Shown here in pieces: positions 1 through 8,155 of a stretch of DNA of 64,000 nt. A model generated the notes under the pieces. That model saw only the letters and a list, made by a program, of their open reading frames with translations, was not told the origin of the DNA and did not search any database. The stretch lies in contig NZ_BMPQ01000007.1 in the NCBI RefSeq assembly GCF_014647675.1, positions 201,249 to 265,248 of the forward strand, written 5' to 3'. A program made the translations under genes and the position numbers. Source of the stretch: Streptomyces flaveus (GTDB lineage Bacteria > Actinomycetota > Actinomycetes > Streptomycetales > Streptomycetaceae). Position 1 is the stretch's first letter; each line of letters begins with the position of its first letter.

Positions 1-1
1 C

Positions 2-835
2 GTGGTGTTCCCGCCGGCCGGACGGCGCTACACCGACATGCAGCTCGACTTCCTCAGCGCGGTGATCGACGCCGCCGCCGTGCACGACCACGACGTATTG
101 CTGTCCCGCAGCGGTGAGGGCTGGGACGAGGCCTTCGACCGGCTGGTGGGCCAACGCCGTGTGGACGGCGCGATCCTGATGGAGATACGCGTCCAGGACT
201 CGCGCGTGGACAGGCTCCTCGGCAGCGGATTCCCCTTCGTCACCATGGGGCGGACCGCGGACCCCGATGCCCTGTCCTGGGTCGACATGGACTGGACGGA
301 GCTCACCGCACGCTGCGTACGGCATCTCGCCGAGCTCGGTCACCGGCGGCTCGCCCTGGTGAACCGGCCGCGGAAGCTGTTCGCCGTGGGGTACGAGGCG
401 GCGCACCGAGCCGTCGACGGCTTCCGGACGGCCGTCGCCGAGCTGGGGCTTGCCGGCGAGATCCACCACTGCGGGGACGACGCGGCCTCCGGCGAGGCGG
501 TCGTCCAGGAACTCCTCGACCATGACCCGCTGACGACCGGGATCGTGGTGCTCAACGAGGCGGCGCTCGTGGGCCTGTACCGCGGGCTCGACCGGGCGGG
601 CCTGTCCGTGCCCGGCGATGTATCGGTGACCGGCGTCGTCGGCGCCCGCTGGGCCGAGACGGTCACCCCGATGATGACCGGCTTCGACAACTCGTCGGAC
701 GTCATGGGCCGGCTCGCCGTGGACCTGCTGCTGGAACGGCTGGCGGGCTCCTCGACGGCAAGGCCCCGGCAGCACCTGCTCACCCCCGAACTCACGGTCC
801 GCGCGAGCACTGGCCCCGCGCAGACGCGCAGTTGA
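2..835 (+). CDS. LacI-family transcriptional regulator, 5' partial
   Basis: This is the ligand-binding (periplasmic-binding-protein-like) half of a LacI/GalR repressor. About 277 residues are visible and the N-terminal helix-turn-helix lies upstream of the window. Seen: the family pattern ELGHRRLALVNRP near residue 110, a TGIVVLNEAALVGLYRGL segment, and the C-terminal GxxLAVDLLLERL helix followed by a typical effector-domain end. It is followed 25 bp later by a sugar ABC importer operon on the same strand, so it probably represses that operon in response to the imported sugar (inference). The operator would lie outside the window. Confidence 0.88.
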   Translation: MVFPPAGRRYTDMQLDFLSAVIDAAAVHDHDVLLSRSGEGWDEAFDRLVGQRRVDGAILMEIRVQDSRVDRLLGSGFPFVTMGRTADPDALSWVDMDWTELTARCVRHLAELGHRRLALVNRPRKLFAVGYEAAHRAVDGFRTAVAELGLAGEIHHCGDDAASGEAVVQELLDHDPLTTGIVVLNEAALVGLYRGLDRAGLSVPGDVSVTGVVGARWAETVTPMMTGFDNSSDVMGRLAVDLLLERLAGSSTARPRQHLLTPELTVRASTGPAQTRS

Positions 836-860
836 TCCACGCACCCTCTGGGAGACGCAC

Positions 861-2105
861 ATGTCGAACCGGTTCGACCGCCGCTCGTTCATGCGGATAT
901 CGGGCACTGGAGTTCTCGCCGCGGGCCTGGCCGGCCCGCTCACCGCCTGCGGCGGCTCGGAGAGCAGCTCGTCCGGCTCGAACGAACTCGTCTGGTGGGA
1001 CTACCTCGTCGAGGAGGCCCGCCAGCCCGGGATGAAGGCCCTCATCGCCGACATCGAGAAGCAGGTCGGCGTCAAGATCACCCGGCGGACCTTCCCCTTC
1101 GCCGAGCTGGAACCCGCGATCATCAAGGGCGCCGCCTCCGGGGACCTGCCGGACATCGCGATCGTCGACAACACCTCGATGAACTCCTTCGTCCCGCAGG
1201 GACTCCTCACCGACCTCACCGACCGCGTGAAGAAGTGGGGCCAGTCGAAGGCGTACTACGAAGGCCCGTGGAACAGCGGCGTCATCGACGGCAAGACATA
1301 CTCCGTGCCGAACAACTCCAACTGCCTCTGCCTGTACTACAACACCGAGATGCTCGAGGCCGCGGGCGTCGAGCCCCCGAAGACCTGGGACGAGCTCGCG
1401 GAGGCGGCGAAAAAGCTCACCAAGGGCGACACGTTCGGGTTCGCCATGAGCGCGATCAAGACCGAGGAGGGCGTCTTCCAGTTCGAGCCCTTCCTGTGGT
1501 CCACCGGCGGCGACCTGGACACCTTCGGCACCGACGGCGCCAAGGCGCTCGGATTCCTCAAGGAGTTGGTGGACGCCGGCTCGCTGTCGAAGCAGAGCGT
1601 GGGCTGGACGCAGCAGGACGCCAACACCCAGTTCGTGTCCGGCCGCGCGGCCATGCAGATCAACGGGCCCTGGCAACTGCCCGCCCTGCAGGACCAGACG
1701 AAGGTCAAGTGGGGCGTCGTCCCGATTCCCGTCGACAAGGAGCCGGCGAGCTGCCTCGGCGGTGAGAACTGGGTGATCCTCAAGACCAGCAGCAAGGCCG
1801 ACCAGTGCTGGGAGGCCATCGTGCGCAGCCAGGAGAAGACGGTCCTGGCCAAGTACCTCGACGGGCTCGGCCTGTTGCCCGCCCGCTCCGACATGGCCGA
1901 CGCGGGCAAGTGGGCCACCGACCCCACCCTGAAGGTCTTCGTGCAGGAGTTCGCCAACGCGCGCCCCCGCTCCTACGGCCCGAACTACCCGCAGATGTCG
2001 CAGGCGATGGCCGAGGCCCTCCAGGCGTCCCTCACGGGCAGCTCCAGCCCGCAGGCCGCCGCGCGGAAGGCCGCGTCCGCGATCACGCCCAAGCTGCAGA
2101 AGTAA
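861..2105 (+). CDS. ABC sugar transporter, solute-binding lipoprotein
   Basis: Extracellular solute-binding protein (family 1, about 414 aa) that would capture a sugar or oligosaccharide for the two permeases downstream. The N terminus carries a twin-arginine motif (DRRSFMRIS, residues 4-12), a hydrophobic stretch and a lipobox (LTAC, cysteine near residue 30), so it looks like a Tat-exported lipoprotein. GENWVILK and the conserved aromatic-rich binding-cleft segments fit the family. The start ATG is preceded by GGGAGACGCAC. The intergenic gap to the permease is only 8 bp. The transported sugar cannot be told from sequence. Confidence 0.92.
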   Translation: MSNRFDRRSFMRISGTGVLAAGLAGPLTACGGSESSSSGSNELVWWDYLVEEARQPGMKALIADIEKQVGVKITRRTFPFAELEPAIIKGAASGDLPDIAIVDNTSMNSFVPQGLLTDLTDRVKKWGQSKAYYEGPWNSGVIDGKTYSVPNNSNCLCLYYNTEMLEAAGVEPPKTWDELAEAAKKLTKGDTFGFAMSAIKTEEGVFQFEPFLWSTGGDLDTFGTDGAKALGFLKELVDAGSLSKQSVGWTQQDANTQFVSGRAAMQINGPWQLPALQDQTKVKWGVVPIPVDKEPASCLGGENWVILKTSSKADQCWEAIVRSQEKTVLAKYLDGLGLLPARSDMADAGKWATDPTLKVFVQEFANARPRSYGPNYPQMSQAMAEALQASLTGSSSPQAAARKAASAITPKLQK

Positions 2106-2113
2106 GGCAGGGA

Positions 2114-3076
2114 ATGAGCCTTCAGGTGAAAGCCCCCGAGCCGCTGAAGGCGGTGGAGAAGACCCAGACCGTGCGGCGCGGCCGATCCCTCTCGGCGCGT
2201 CGCACGGGGGCCGGGTACGTCATGTCGGCGCCGGCCCTGCTGTTCCTCGGCGCGACCATGCTCTTCCCGCTCGCCTACAACTTCTGGACGTCCGTCCACG
2301 ATGTGGCCATCGGTGATCTCATCACCGGGGACTGGCAGTTCAGCGGCGCCGACAACTACGACAGCGTCGTCTCCGAAGGCGCCTTCTGGCATGCGATGCG
2401 CATCTCGCTGGTGTTCACGGCCGGCTCGCTGTTCTTCCAGTTCACGATCGGTTTCGCGCTGGCGCTGCTGTTCGCGAAGACGTTCCCGCTCGCGGGCCTG
2501 TTCCGCTCGCTGATGCTGGTGGCCTGGCTGCTGCCGCCGATCGTCAGCGGCACCCTCTTCCGCTGGATGCTCGACGCCGACGCGGGCGCGTACAACGAAC
2601 TCCTGCGCCTTGTCGGCCTCGACTCCCTCGCCCACAACTGGCTCACCGACCCCAGCACCGCCCTGCCCGGCGTCATCGCCGCCAACATCTGGGTGGGCGT
2701 GCCCTTCAACATGCTGCTGCTCCTGGTCGGCCTGCAGTCCATCGACCCGACGCTCTACGAGGCGGCCGAGATCGACGGCGCCGGCCCCTGGCAGCGGCTG
2801 CGGCACATCACCGTCCCGATGATGAAACCGGTCTCGGCGGCCGTGCTGCTGCTCGGCCTGATCTACACCTTCAAGGTCTTCGACCTGGTCTTCGTCCTCA
2901 CCGGCGGCGGACCCGTCGACAGTACGAGAGTCCTGCCGCTGTACGTGTACGAGGTCGCGTTCAAGCTCTTCCAGCTCGGCCGGGGCGCGGCGGCGGGCGC
3001 ACTCCTGCTGGTCATCCCGCTGATCGTCGCGATCGTCTACGTACGACGCCTGCGCAAGGAAGGAGCCGCCTCATGA
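2114..3076 (+). CDS. ABC sugar transporter permease, MalF type
   Basis: Integral membrane permease of a carbohydrate importer (320 aa). Six hydrophobic segments are visible, starting with YVMSAPALLFLGATMLFPL around residue 37. The EAA loop that contacts the ATPase is present (YEAAEIDGAGPWQRLRHITV, near residue 215). The ATG at 2114 is chosen because it follows GGCAGGGA and gives the usual family length; the reading frame is open much further upstream, inside the previous gene. Its stop overlaps the next start (ATGA). Confidence 0.93.
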   Translation: MSLQVKAPEPLKAVEKTQTVRRGRSLSARRTGAGYVMSAPALLFLGATMLFPLAYNFWTSVHDVAIGDLITGDWQFSGADNYDSVVSEGAFWHAMRISLVFTAGSLFFQFTIGFALALLFAKTFPLAGLFRSLMLVAWLLPPIVSGTLFRWMLDADAGAYNELLRLVGLDSLAHNWLTDPSTALPGVIAANIWVGVPFNMLLLLVGLQSIDPTLYEAAEIDGAGPWQRLRHITVPMMKPVSAAVLLLGLIYTFKVFDLVFVLTGGGPVDSTRVLPLYVYEVAFKLFQLGRGAAAGALLLVIPLIVAIVYVRRLRKEGAAS

Positions 3077-3900
3077 CCCGTACCGAACGGCCCTGGCTGC
3101 TCACGCTCGTCGCGGGCGTCATCACGGCCTTCTTCCTGCTGCCGCTGTACTGGATGATCGCCACCTCGCTGAAGAAGCCCGACCAGGTGCTCGTCTCACC
3201 ACCGCAGTGGATCCCCTCGCCGTTCACCGGCGAAAGCTACTCGCGGGCCCTCGACAAGCCGATGCTCGGCCAGGCGCTGCTCAACAGCGTCGTCATCTCG
3301 CTCGGCGTCGTGGCGCTGACGCTGCTGCTCGCGGTGCCCCTGACGTACGCGGTCGCCCGGATCCGGATGCGGGGCTCCGGTGCGATGGTCCTGTCGCTGC
3401 TGGTGGCGCAGTTGCTGCCGAGCATCGTGCTGGCCGCGCCGCTGTTCATCGTGCTGCGGCAGGTGGAGCTGACCAACACCCTCATCGGGCTCGTCATCGC
3501 GGATACGACGCTGACCTTGCCCTTCGCGGTCATCGTGCTGCGGCCACTGGTGCGGGCCATGCCCGTCGAGGTGGAGGAGGCGGCGCTGGTGGACGGCTGC
3601 GGCCTGCCCGGGGTGCTGTGGCGGGTCGTGCTGCCCATCATGCGGCCCGGACTGATCGCGATCGGCGGCTTCTCGTTCCTGCTCGGCTGGGGCGAGTTCG
3701 TCTTCGGGATCACGCTGAACAGCGATCCGAAGGTGCAGCCGGTGACCGTCCTGCTCAACACCTTCGTCGGTCAGACGGGTACCGACTGGGGGCCGCTCAT
3801 GGCGGTCGCCACGCTCGTCAGCATCCCCGTGGTGTGCGTCTTCGCGATGCTCCAGCGCTACATCGTGGGCGGGCTGACCGCCGGAAGCGTCAAGTCCTGA
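3073..3900 (+). CDS. ABC sugar transporter permease, MalG type
   Basis: Second permease of the importer (275 aa) with six predicted membrane segments and an EAA motif (EEAALVDGCGLPGVLWRVVL, near residue 172). It overlaps the previous gene by 4 bp. No ATP-binding subunit follows. In Streptomyces such operons usually borrow the shared ATPase MsiK (established for cellobiose and maltose systems), so the missing ATPase is normal. The operon ends in a hairpin at 3948-3975. Confidence 0.93.
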   Translation: MTRTERPWLLTLVAGVITAFFLLPLYWMIATSLKKPDQVLVSPPQWIPSPFTGESYSRALDKPMLGQALLNSVVISLGVVALTLLLAVPLTYAVARIRMRGSGAMVLSLLVAQLLPSIVLAAPLFIVLRQVELTNTLIGLVIADTTLTLPFAVIVLRPLVRAMPVEVEEAALVDGCGLPGVLWRVVLPIMRPGLIAIGGFSFLLGWGEFVFGITLNSDPKVQPVTVLLNTFVGQTGTDWGPLMAVATLVSIPVVCVFAMLQRYIVGGLTAGSVKS

Positions 3901-3947
3901 GGTCCACCGCGACCGACTCGGCGACTTCGTGGCCGCCCGGTAGCCGT

Positions 3948-3975
3948 CGGGTCGGCGGCACCGTCCGCCGACCCG
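3948..3975. terminator. Hairpin between convergent genes
   Basis: Perfect 11-bp inverted repeat (CGGGTCGGCGG / CCGCCGACCCG) around a 6-nt loop, placed between the end of the ABC importer operon and the end of the convergent Ppx/GppA gene. It probably terminates both; there is no U tract, as is common in Streptomyces. Confidence 0.6.
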
Positions 3976-3991
3976 CGACCCCTGCGGACAA

Positions 3992-5041
3992 CTACCCGGT
4001 CTCGCCCGGCAGTTGAGCGCCCGCTGCCGCGGCGTCGTCCCCGCCCACGGGGTGCAGCACCCGTGGCTGCGCGGCCTCGTGCCCGCGAAGGGAAGGGGCC
4101 GTGCCGTCCCACCAGTCGGCGTTGCCGTCCTCGATGCAGCGGAGCAGGATTCCTTCGCGCAGCGCCCAGGGGCAGATGGTCACCTCGTCGATACCCATCA
4201 GCTTCATGGTGGTGTGCGCGACGATCGCCCCGGCCAGGGACTGTCCGGCGCGGGCAGGGGAGATGCCGGGCAGCACGGCGCGTTCCGCGGTCGGCAGCTC
4301 GGCGAGCCGGCGTGTGGCCCTGCCGAGGTCTGCGAGAGTCATGCCGCGCGGCGTGAAGGGCCCCGACCGGCCGGGCGGCGCCCCGCACAGCCGGCCGAGC
4401 TGCTGGAACGTACGCGAGGTGACGACGGTCGTACGCGGCGCCTCCCAGCGAATGCGGGCCGCGACATCGCGCAGCTGGTGGCGGACATGGCGGCGCAGCG
4501 CCCTGACCCTGCGCTCCGAGGGCGGGTCCTGGCCGCGGAAGTGCTCGCGGGTCAGCCGGTTGGCGCCCAGCGGCAGCGAGATGGCGAAGTCGGGCAGCTT
4601 GCTGCGGCCGAAGGCCACTTCCAGCGAACCGCCCCCGATGTCCAGCATGGCCAGCGGCCCCGCACGCCATCCCATCCACCGCCGCGCGGCCAGGAACGTC
4701 AGCTCGGCCTCGACCTCACCGGGCAGGATGTGCAGCGGCACCCCGGTCTCCGCGGCGACCTTCCGCAGGATCTCCGCGCGGTTCGGGGCGTCCCGCACGA
4801 TCGCCGTGGCGAAGGCGAAGGGCGCCGTCACACCCCAGCGCATACCCTCCTCTCTGGCGGCCGTGACGGCGTCGACAAGCCGGGCCACCTGCTCGTCCGG
4901 CAGGTGGCCGCCCCGCTCGACGTACTCCGACAGTCTCAGCCGCCGTTTCGAGGTGTGCACGGGCAGTGGAACAGCACCGTCCGTCTCGGCGATGACCAGC
5001 CGTACCGTGTTCGAACCGACATCAAGCACTCCCATACGCAT
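3992..5041 (-). CDS. Ppx/GppA family phosphatase
   Basis: Exopolyphosphatase / guanosine pentaphosphate phosphatase family protein (349 aa). Seen: N-terminal phosphate-binding loop VLDVGSNTVRLVIAE (residues 5-19) and the second nucleotide-fold motif MLDIGGGSLEVAFG near residue 130, both typical of the actin-like ATPase superfamily. It lacks the C-terminal HD domain of long Ppx proteins, as do most actinobacterial paralogues. Whether the substrate is polyphosphate or pppGpp is not decidable here. The tail after about residue 320 is Ala/Gly-rich and poorly conserved. Confidence 0.9.
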   Translation of the reverse strand: MRMGVLDVGSNTVRLVIAETDGAVPLPVHTSKRRLRLSEYVERGGHLPDEQVARLVDAVTAAREEGMRWGVTAPFAFATAIVRDAPNRAEILRKVAAETGVPLHILPGEVEAELTFLAARRWMGWRAGPLAMLDIGGGSLEVAFGRSKLPDFAISLPLGANRLTREHFRGQDPPSERRVRALRRHVRHQLRDVAARIRWEAPRTTVVTSRTFQQLGRLCGAPPGRSGPFTPRGMTLADLGRATRRLAELPTAERAVLPGISPARAGQSLAGAIVAHTTMKLMGIDEVTICPWALREGILLRCIEDGNADWWDGTAPSLRGHEAAQPRVLHPVGGDDAAAAGAQLPGETG

Positions 5042-5158
5042 GGCTTCCCAGTACCCCGGGCGGTGTCCGCCATGCGGTGGCCCGGCGCGCCCGCGTGCGC
5101 ACCCCAGAAGGGCTCGCGAGGCACCGTTTCAGCTGGTCCTCAGGGGTACACGAAGGAT

Positions 5159-5527
5159 ATGGACACCTTCGGCAGAGGTTTGGCCGTCCCTCACGAGATC
5201 GCGGCAGGGGCGATCCCCTTCGTGATGGGGGTGGTGATCGCGTCGATGCTGGTGCTCGCGGTGTGGTGGGGCATGCGCGTGCGTGACCGGGAACCCGGGC
5301 CGCCGGACCCCGAGGACCAGCCCCATCTCCCCGAATCCGGCCCCGTCCACGAGATCCGCGAGATGCGCGAGCCCGACGAGGTGCCGCATGACGGAGGGGT
5401 GCTCCTCCCGCACGAGCTGCGGGGCTTCGGCAACATCCGCTCGCACACCGCGAAGGACCAGACGCCGCCGACCTGGAGCCCGAACAGCAGCGGCGGTTTC
5501 GGCAGCGGCTCGCCCGGACACCACTGA
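5159..5527 (+). CDS. Small membrane-anchored protein (DUF6479-like)
   Basis: A 122-aa protein with one membrane segment near residues 16-38 (AIPFVMGVVIASMLVLAVWW) followed by a charged, proline-rich cytoplasmic or external tail ending in Gly/Ser-rich sequence. This looks like a Streptomyces-specific small membrane family; the DUF6479 assignment is from memory of its layout and should be checked. The ATG at 5159 follows CGAAGGAT. It is divergent from the Ppx/GppA gene, with 117 bp between the starts. Function unknown. Confidence 0.72.
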   Translation: MDTFGRGLAVPHEIAAGAIPFVMGVVIASMLVLAVWWGMRVRDREPGPPDPEDQPHLPESGPVHEIREMREPDEVPHDGGVLLPHELRGFGNIRSHTAKDQTPPTWSPNSSGGFGSGSPGHH

Positions 5528-5647
5528 GGGTCGCCGGCCGGTCTACGAAGGGGCGGGGCTTGTGACGGAGCCCCGTCCCGTCGAGGGCTGCCCGCGCGAC
5601 CCGGCCGGGTGGGGCTTTGGGCCGGGCGTCAGCAGCAGGGAGCGGCC

Positions 5648-6136
5648 GTGACCGCCATGCAGCCGTTCCTCGACCGGCTCGACCACCCCGTGTACGTGGT
5701 GACCGTCGCGGCCGACGGAGAGCGAGCCGGCTGCCTGGTGACCTTCGCCTCGCCGTGCTCGATCAAGCCCGCCCGTTTCATGGTCTGGCTGTCGACGCTG
5801 AACCGGACCTACCGGGTGGCAAGGTCCGCCGAACAACTCGCCGTACATCTGCTCGGCCGCGACCAGCACGGGCTCGCGGAACTGTTCGGCGGCGAGACCG
5901 GCGACCGCGTGGACAAGTTCGCCCGCACGGCCTGGACGCCGGGCCCCGGTGGCGTTCCTGTGCTGGACGACACGCTCGCCTGGTTCGCCGGCCGGGTCGA
6001 AGGGCACGTCGACACGGGCGATCACATCGGCTTCCTCCTCAGCCCTGTCGCGGGCGAGGCACAGGAGCGAACGGAGCGGGAGCCGCTGTGCCTGAGCGAT
6101 GTCGTCGACGTCACCGCAGGGCATCCCGTCAGCTGA
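5648..6136 (+). CDS. Flavin reductase-domain protein
   Basis: Protein of the flavin reductase-like, FMN-binding split-barrel family (162 aa). Seen: N-terminal HPVYVVTVAADGERAGCLVTF, the SIKPARFMVWLS strand pair that lines the FMN site, and a C-terminal HVDTGDHIGFLLSPV. Such proteins either supply reduced flavin to a monooxygenase or reduce a substrate directly. GTG at 5648 is preferred because CAGGGAG lies 6 nt upstream; an ATG at 5657 is the alternative. A second member of the family lies at 16493, but the two are not close copies. Confidence 0.85.
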   Translation: MTAMQPFLDRLDHPVYVVTVAADGERAGCLVTFASPCSIKPARFMVWLSTLNRTYRVARSAEQLAVHLLGRDQHGLAELFGGETGDRVDKFARTAWTPGPGGVPVLDDTLAWFAGRVEGHVDTGDHIGFLLSPVAGEAQERTEREPLCLSDVVDVTAGHPVS

Positions 6137-7106
6137 GTTCGGGCAGTTCACACACGGCGATCCCGTCCTCCAGGAGGCTGCCCAGCACCAGGGCGCCCTC
6201 GTGTGCGTACACGCTGGTCACCATCCGGTAGCCCGCCCTGCGCCGCCTGAGGTCGTGGCGGACGCCGCCGTCGGGGCCGATGCCCATGACGCGTGCGACC
6301 GGCAGCGGGCGGATGTGCAGGGGGCGTACGGCTCGCCAGACCGCCCGGCGGACCTGGACCGGCGCGTGCCGCAGCCAGTCGAGGGGCGCTTGCCGTGGGC
6401 CCGCGAGGGCGACCCAGATCGCCCCGTCCGCGGCACGGGAGAGGTTGTCCGGGAAGCCCGGGAGGTCCTCGATCAGAGTGTCGCGGTGGCCGGCCCGCGG
6501 CCCGGACAGCCACAGCCGGGTCAGACGGTACGCGCCGGTCTCGGCCACCACGACACAGGACTCGTCCTCGGACAGCACGACTCCGTTGGCGAAGTCGAGG
6601 CCGTCCAGCAGGACCTCCGGCGCGCCGTCGTCGGGCCGGAGCCGGAACAGCCGGCCCGTCGCCGTGTGCTCCATCAGATCGCCGAGCCAGTCCTGAAGGC
6701 CGTATCGCGTGCTGGAAGCGGTGAAGTACACGGTGCCGTCCGCCGCCGCGATCGCGTTGCTGCAGAACCGCAGCGGCGCGCCCGCCACGGAGTCGACGAG
6801 AACCTCGACCTTGCCCTCGCCGGAGCCGCCGGAGTCGGGGGTGACGCGCAGCAGTCCGCGCTCCGCGTCGCACACCAGCAGCCGTCCGTCCGGCAGGACC
6901 TCGAGCCCCAGCGGCCGTCCTCCGGTGCGGGCGACCTGCTCCACCCGGGCGGGACCGTGGGGATGGACGCGCAGGATGCGACCGTCCTCGACGCCCGTGA
7001 CCACGCGCCCTTCGTGGTCGACGACCACGTCCTCCGGGCCATTACCGCCGAGCGGGATCCGACGCGGGGACGGCAGCGGTCGAGGGGCGGTTCGTCGTGG
7101 TGTCAT
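6129..7106 (-). CDS. SMP-30/gluconolactonase-family protein
   Basis: Six-bladed beta-propeller hydrolase of the SMP-30/strictosidine synthase-like group (325 aa). Seen: GPEDVVVDHEGRVVTGVEDG (residues 20-39), AADGTVYFTASS near the centre, and FANGVVLSEDESCVVVAETG, the N-G-V motif that coordinates the catalytic metal in this family. The likely reaction is lactone hydrolysis; the substrate is unknown. The start at 7106 overlaps the stop of the upstream membrane-protein gene (ATGA), so the two are translationally coupled. The frame stays open far upstream, but that part is antisense shadow. Confidence 0.87.
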   Translation of the reverse strand: MTPRRTAPRPLPSPRRIPLGGNGPEDVVVDHEGRVVTGVEDGRILRVHPHGPARVEQVARTGGRPLGLEVLPDGRLLVCDAERGLLRVTPDSGGSGEGKVEVLVDSVAGAPLRFCSNAIAAADGTVYFTASSTRYGLQDWLGDLMEHTATGRLFRLRPDDGAPEVLLDGLDFANGVVLSEDESCVVVAETGAYRLTRLWLSGPRAGHRDTLIEDLPGFPDNLSRAADGAIWVALAGPRQAPLDWLRHAPVQVRRAVWRAVRPLHIRPLPVARVMGIGPDGGVRHDLRRRRAGYRMVTSVYAHEGALVLGSLLEDGIAVCELPELS

Positions 7107-7741
7107 GAAGAGCGTTGTGCCCGGATGCAGCGCCTCAACTCCTCGGCGTAGGGCAGCGCGACACCGGCACCGATCACCACGCCCAGACCCAGCAGATAGG
7201 GGGCGGGCAGCGGCCTGTCCTTGGGCAGCAGCTTCCAGTCGTCGCGGCCGGGACCGCCACGCAGCGTCGCACGCACCTGATCCGCGTGCAGGCAGCCGAT
7301 GAAGGCGAGCCCCGCCAGCGGCAGCACCTCCAGGAAACTGTGGATGTGCTGCTCGACGGGACGGACTTCGCGCTTCTCGGTCGCCAGGGTCACGTCGTAG
7401 AGGGCGGTGGCGCCGTGGGCCGCCGCGGCCCCGCCCATGACGGACAGGACAAGGGGATTGATCCGGGCCAGCAGGCCCATGACGACCGGGACCCCGGCCT
7501 CGGTCATCATGAGCGCGTGCACGACGGACTCCTTCGTGCCGGACGTGTGCTCGATCCGGGTGCGCCGGTGCATCCACCAGTCGGCGACCGCGGGCACGAC
7601 CCACAAAGGCAGCACACCGTAGAGCAGAAACCTCCGGTTCGCGTCCTCCACGTCGGTGGAAGAGAAGGAGACCGGCAACCGGGCGCGTCCCCGCCGCCAG
7701 TGCCTCCAGGAGTCGGTCAGGGACTTGCCGGGCAGAGCCAT
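7103..7741 (-). CDS. Diguanylate-cyclase-unrelated integral membrane protein, hypothetical
   Basis: A 212-aa protein with about four to five hydrophobic segments (FLLYGVLPLWVVPAVADWW, VVMGLLARINPLVLSVMGG, FLEVLPLAGLAFIGCLHA, APYLLGLGVVIGAGVALPY). I do not recognise a named family with certainty. The His-rich stretch WWMHRRTRIEHTSGTKESVVH, with several His/Glu residues at a membrane edge, could bind metal or carry an enzymatic site (inference). ATG 7741 has a good GACGGAGG site 6 nt upstream. It overlaps the SMP-30 gene by 4 bp, which suggests that the two act in one process. Confidence 0.75.
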   Translation of the reverse strand: MALPGKSLTDSWRHWRRGRARLPVSFSSTDVEDANRRFLLYGVLPLWVVPAVADWWMHRRTRIEHTSGTKESVVHALMMTEAGVPVVMGLLARINPLVLSVMGGAAAAHGATALYDVTLATEKREVRPVEQHIHSFLEVLPLAGLAFIGCLHADQVRATLRGGPGRDDWKLLPKDRPLPAPYLLGLGVVIGAGVALPYAEELRRCIRAQRSS

Positions 7742-7772
7742 GGAAACCTCCGTCGCAACACGAGGATGTGAC

Positions 7773-7808
7773 GTGCCCGGCTCCGGTACCCGGCACCGGC
7801 CCGGGCAC
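7773..7808 (-). terminator. Hairpin downstream of the DUF7218-like gene
   Basis: Nested stem: GTGCCCGG (7773-7780) pairs with CCGGGCAC (7801-7808), and CCGGT (7783-7787) pairs with ACCGG (7795-7799) around a 7-nt loop. It lies just after the 3' end of the minus-strand gene at 7852 and before the start of the next minus-strand gene, so it is a likely terminator for the former. Confidence 0.5.
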
Positions 7809-7851
7809 ACTCACCGTCGGCCGTCGCGCCGGGCTTGCGACGGGCTCGGCG

Positions 7852-8094
7852 TCAGCGGTCCCGCAGCGCCTTGATCAGCTCGTCCTTCGACATCGAGGAA
7901 CGGCCCTTGATGCCGACCTTCTTGGCTTCCTCGTAGACGTCCGACTTCGACTGTTCCTCGTACTTGCCGCGCTTGCCGCCCTTGCGGGAGGAGGACGTCG
8001 GGCTGTTGGCGATCCGCGCCGCCTTCTCCTTGCTCGCGCCCTCACGGCGCATCGACTGATACGTCTTCTAGTCCTTGATCTGCGGCCTGGGCAT
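7852..8094 (-). pseudogene. Rho-N/SAP-like small protein (DUF7218 type) interrupted by TAG
   Basis: Small basic protein of the kind ending in a Rho-N/SAP-like helix pair (GIKGRSSMSKDELIKALRDR). Reading from ATG 8094, which has a good GGAAGGAAGG site, the frame gives MPRPQIKD, then TAG (8070-8068), then KTYQSMRREGASKEKAARIAN and on to the normal end. Family members as I recall them begin MPxxxIKDEKxYxxLR, so the TAG replaces a Glu codon by one G-to-T change. Either the gene is a fresh pseudogene, or translation restarts at the internal ATG (8052), giving 66 aa, or this is a sequencing error. The family may bind nucleic acid; its function is not established. Confidence 0.7.
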
Positions 8095-8155
8095 GAAGAT
8101 CCCTTCCTTCCTCGAAAGCAGGTTTCGGGTACCCCCGACCGGCCACCCGGAACAC

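Noticed and set aside
7826..7850. GC-rich near-repeat CGCCGGGC...GGCTCGGCG as a second terminator
   Set aside because: Arms mismatch in the centre; the hairpin at 7773-7808 is far better.
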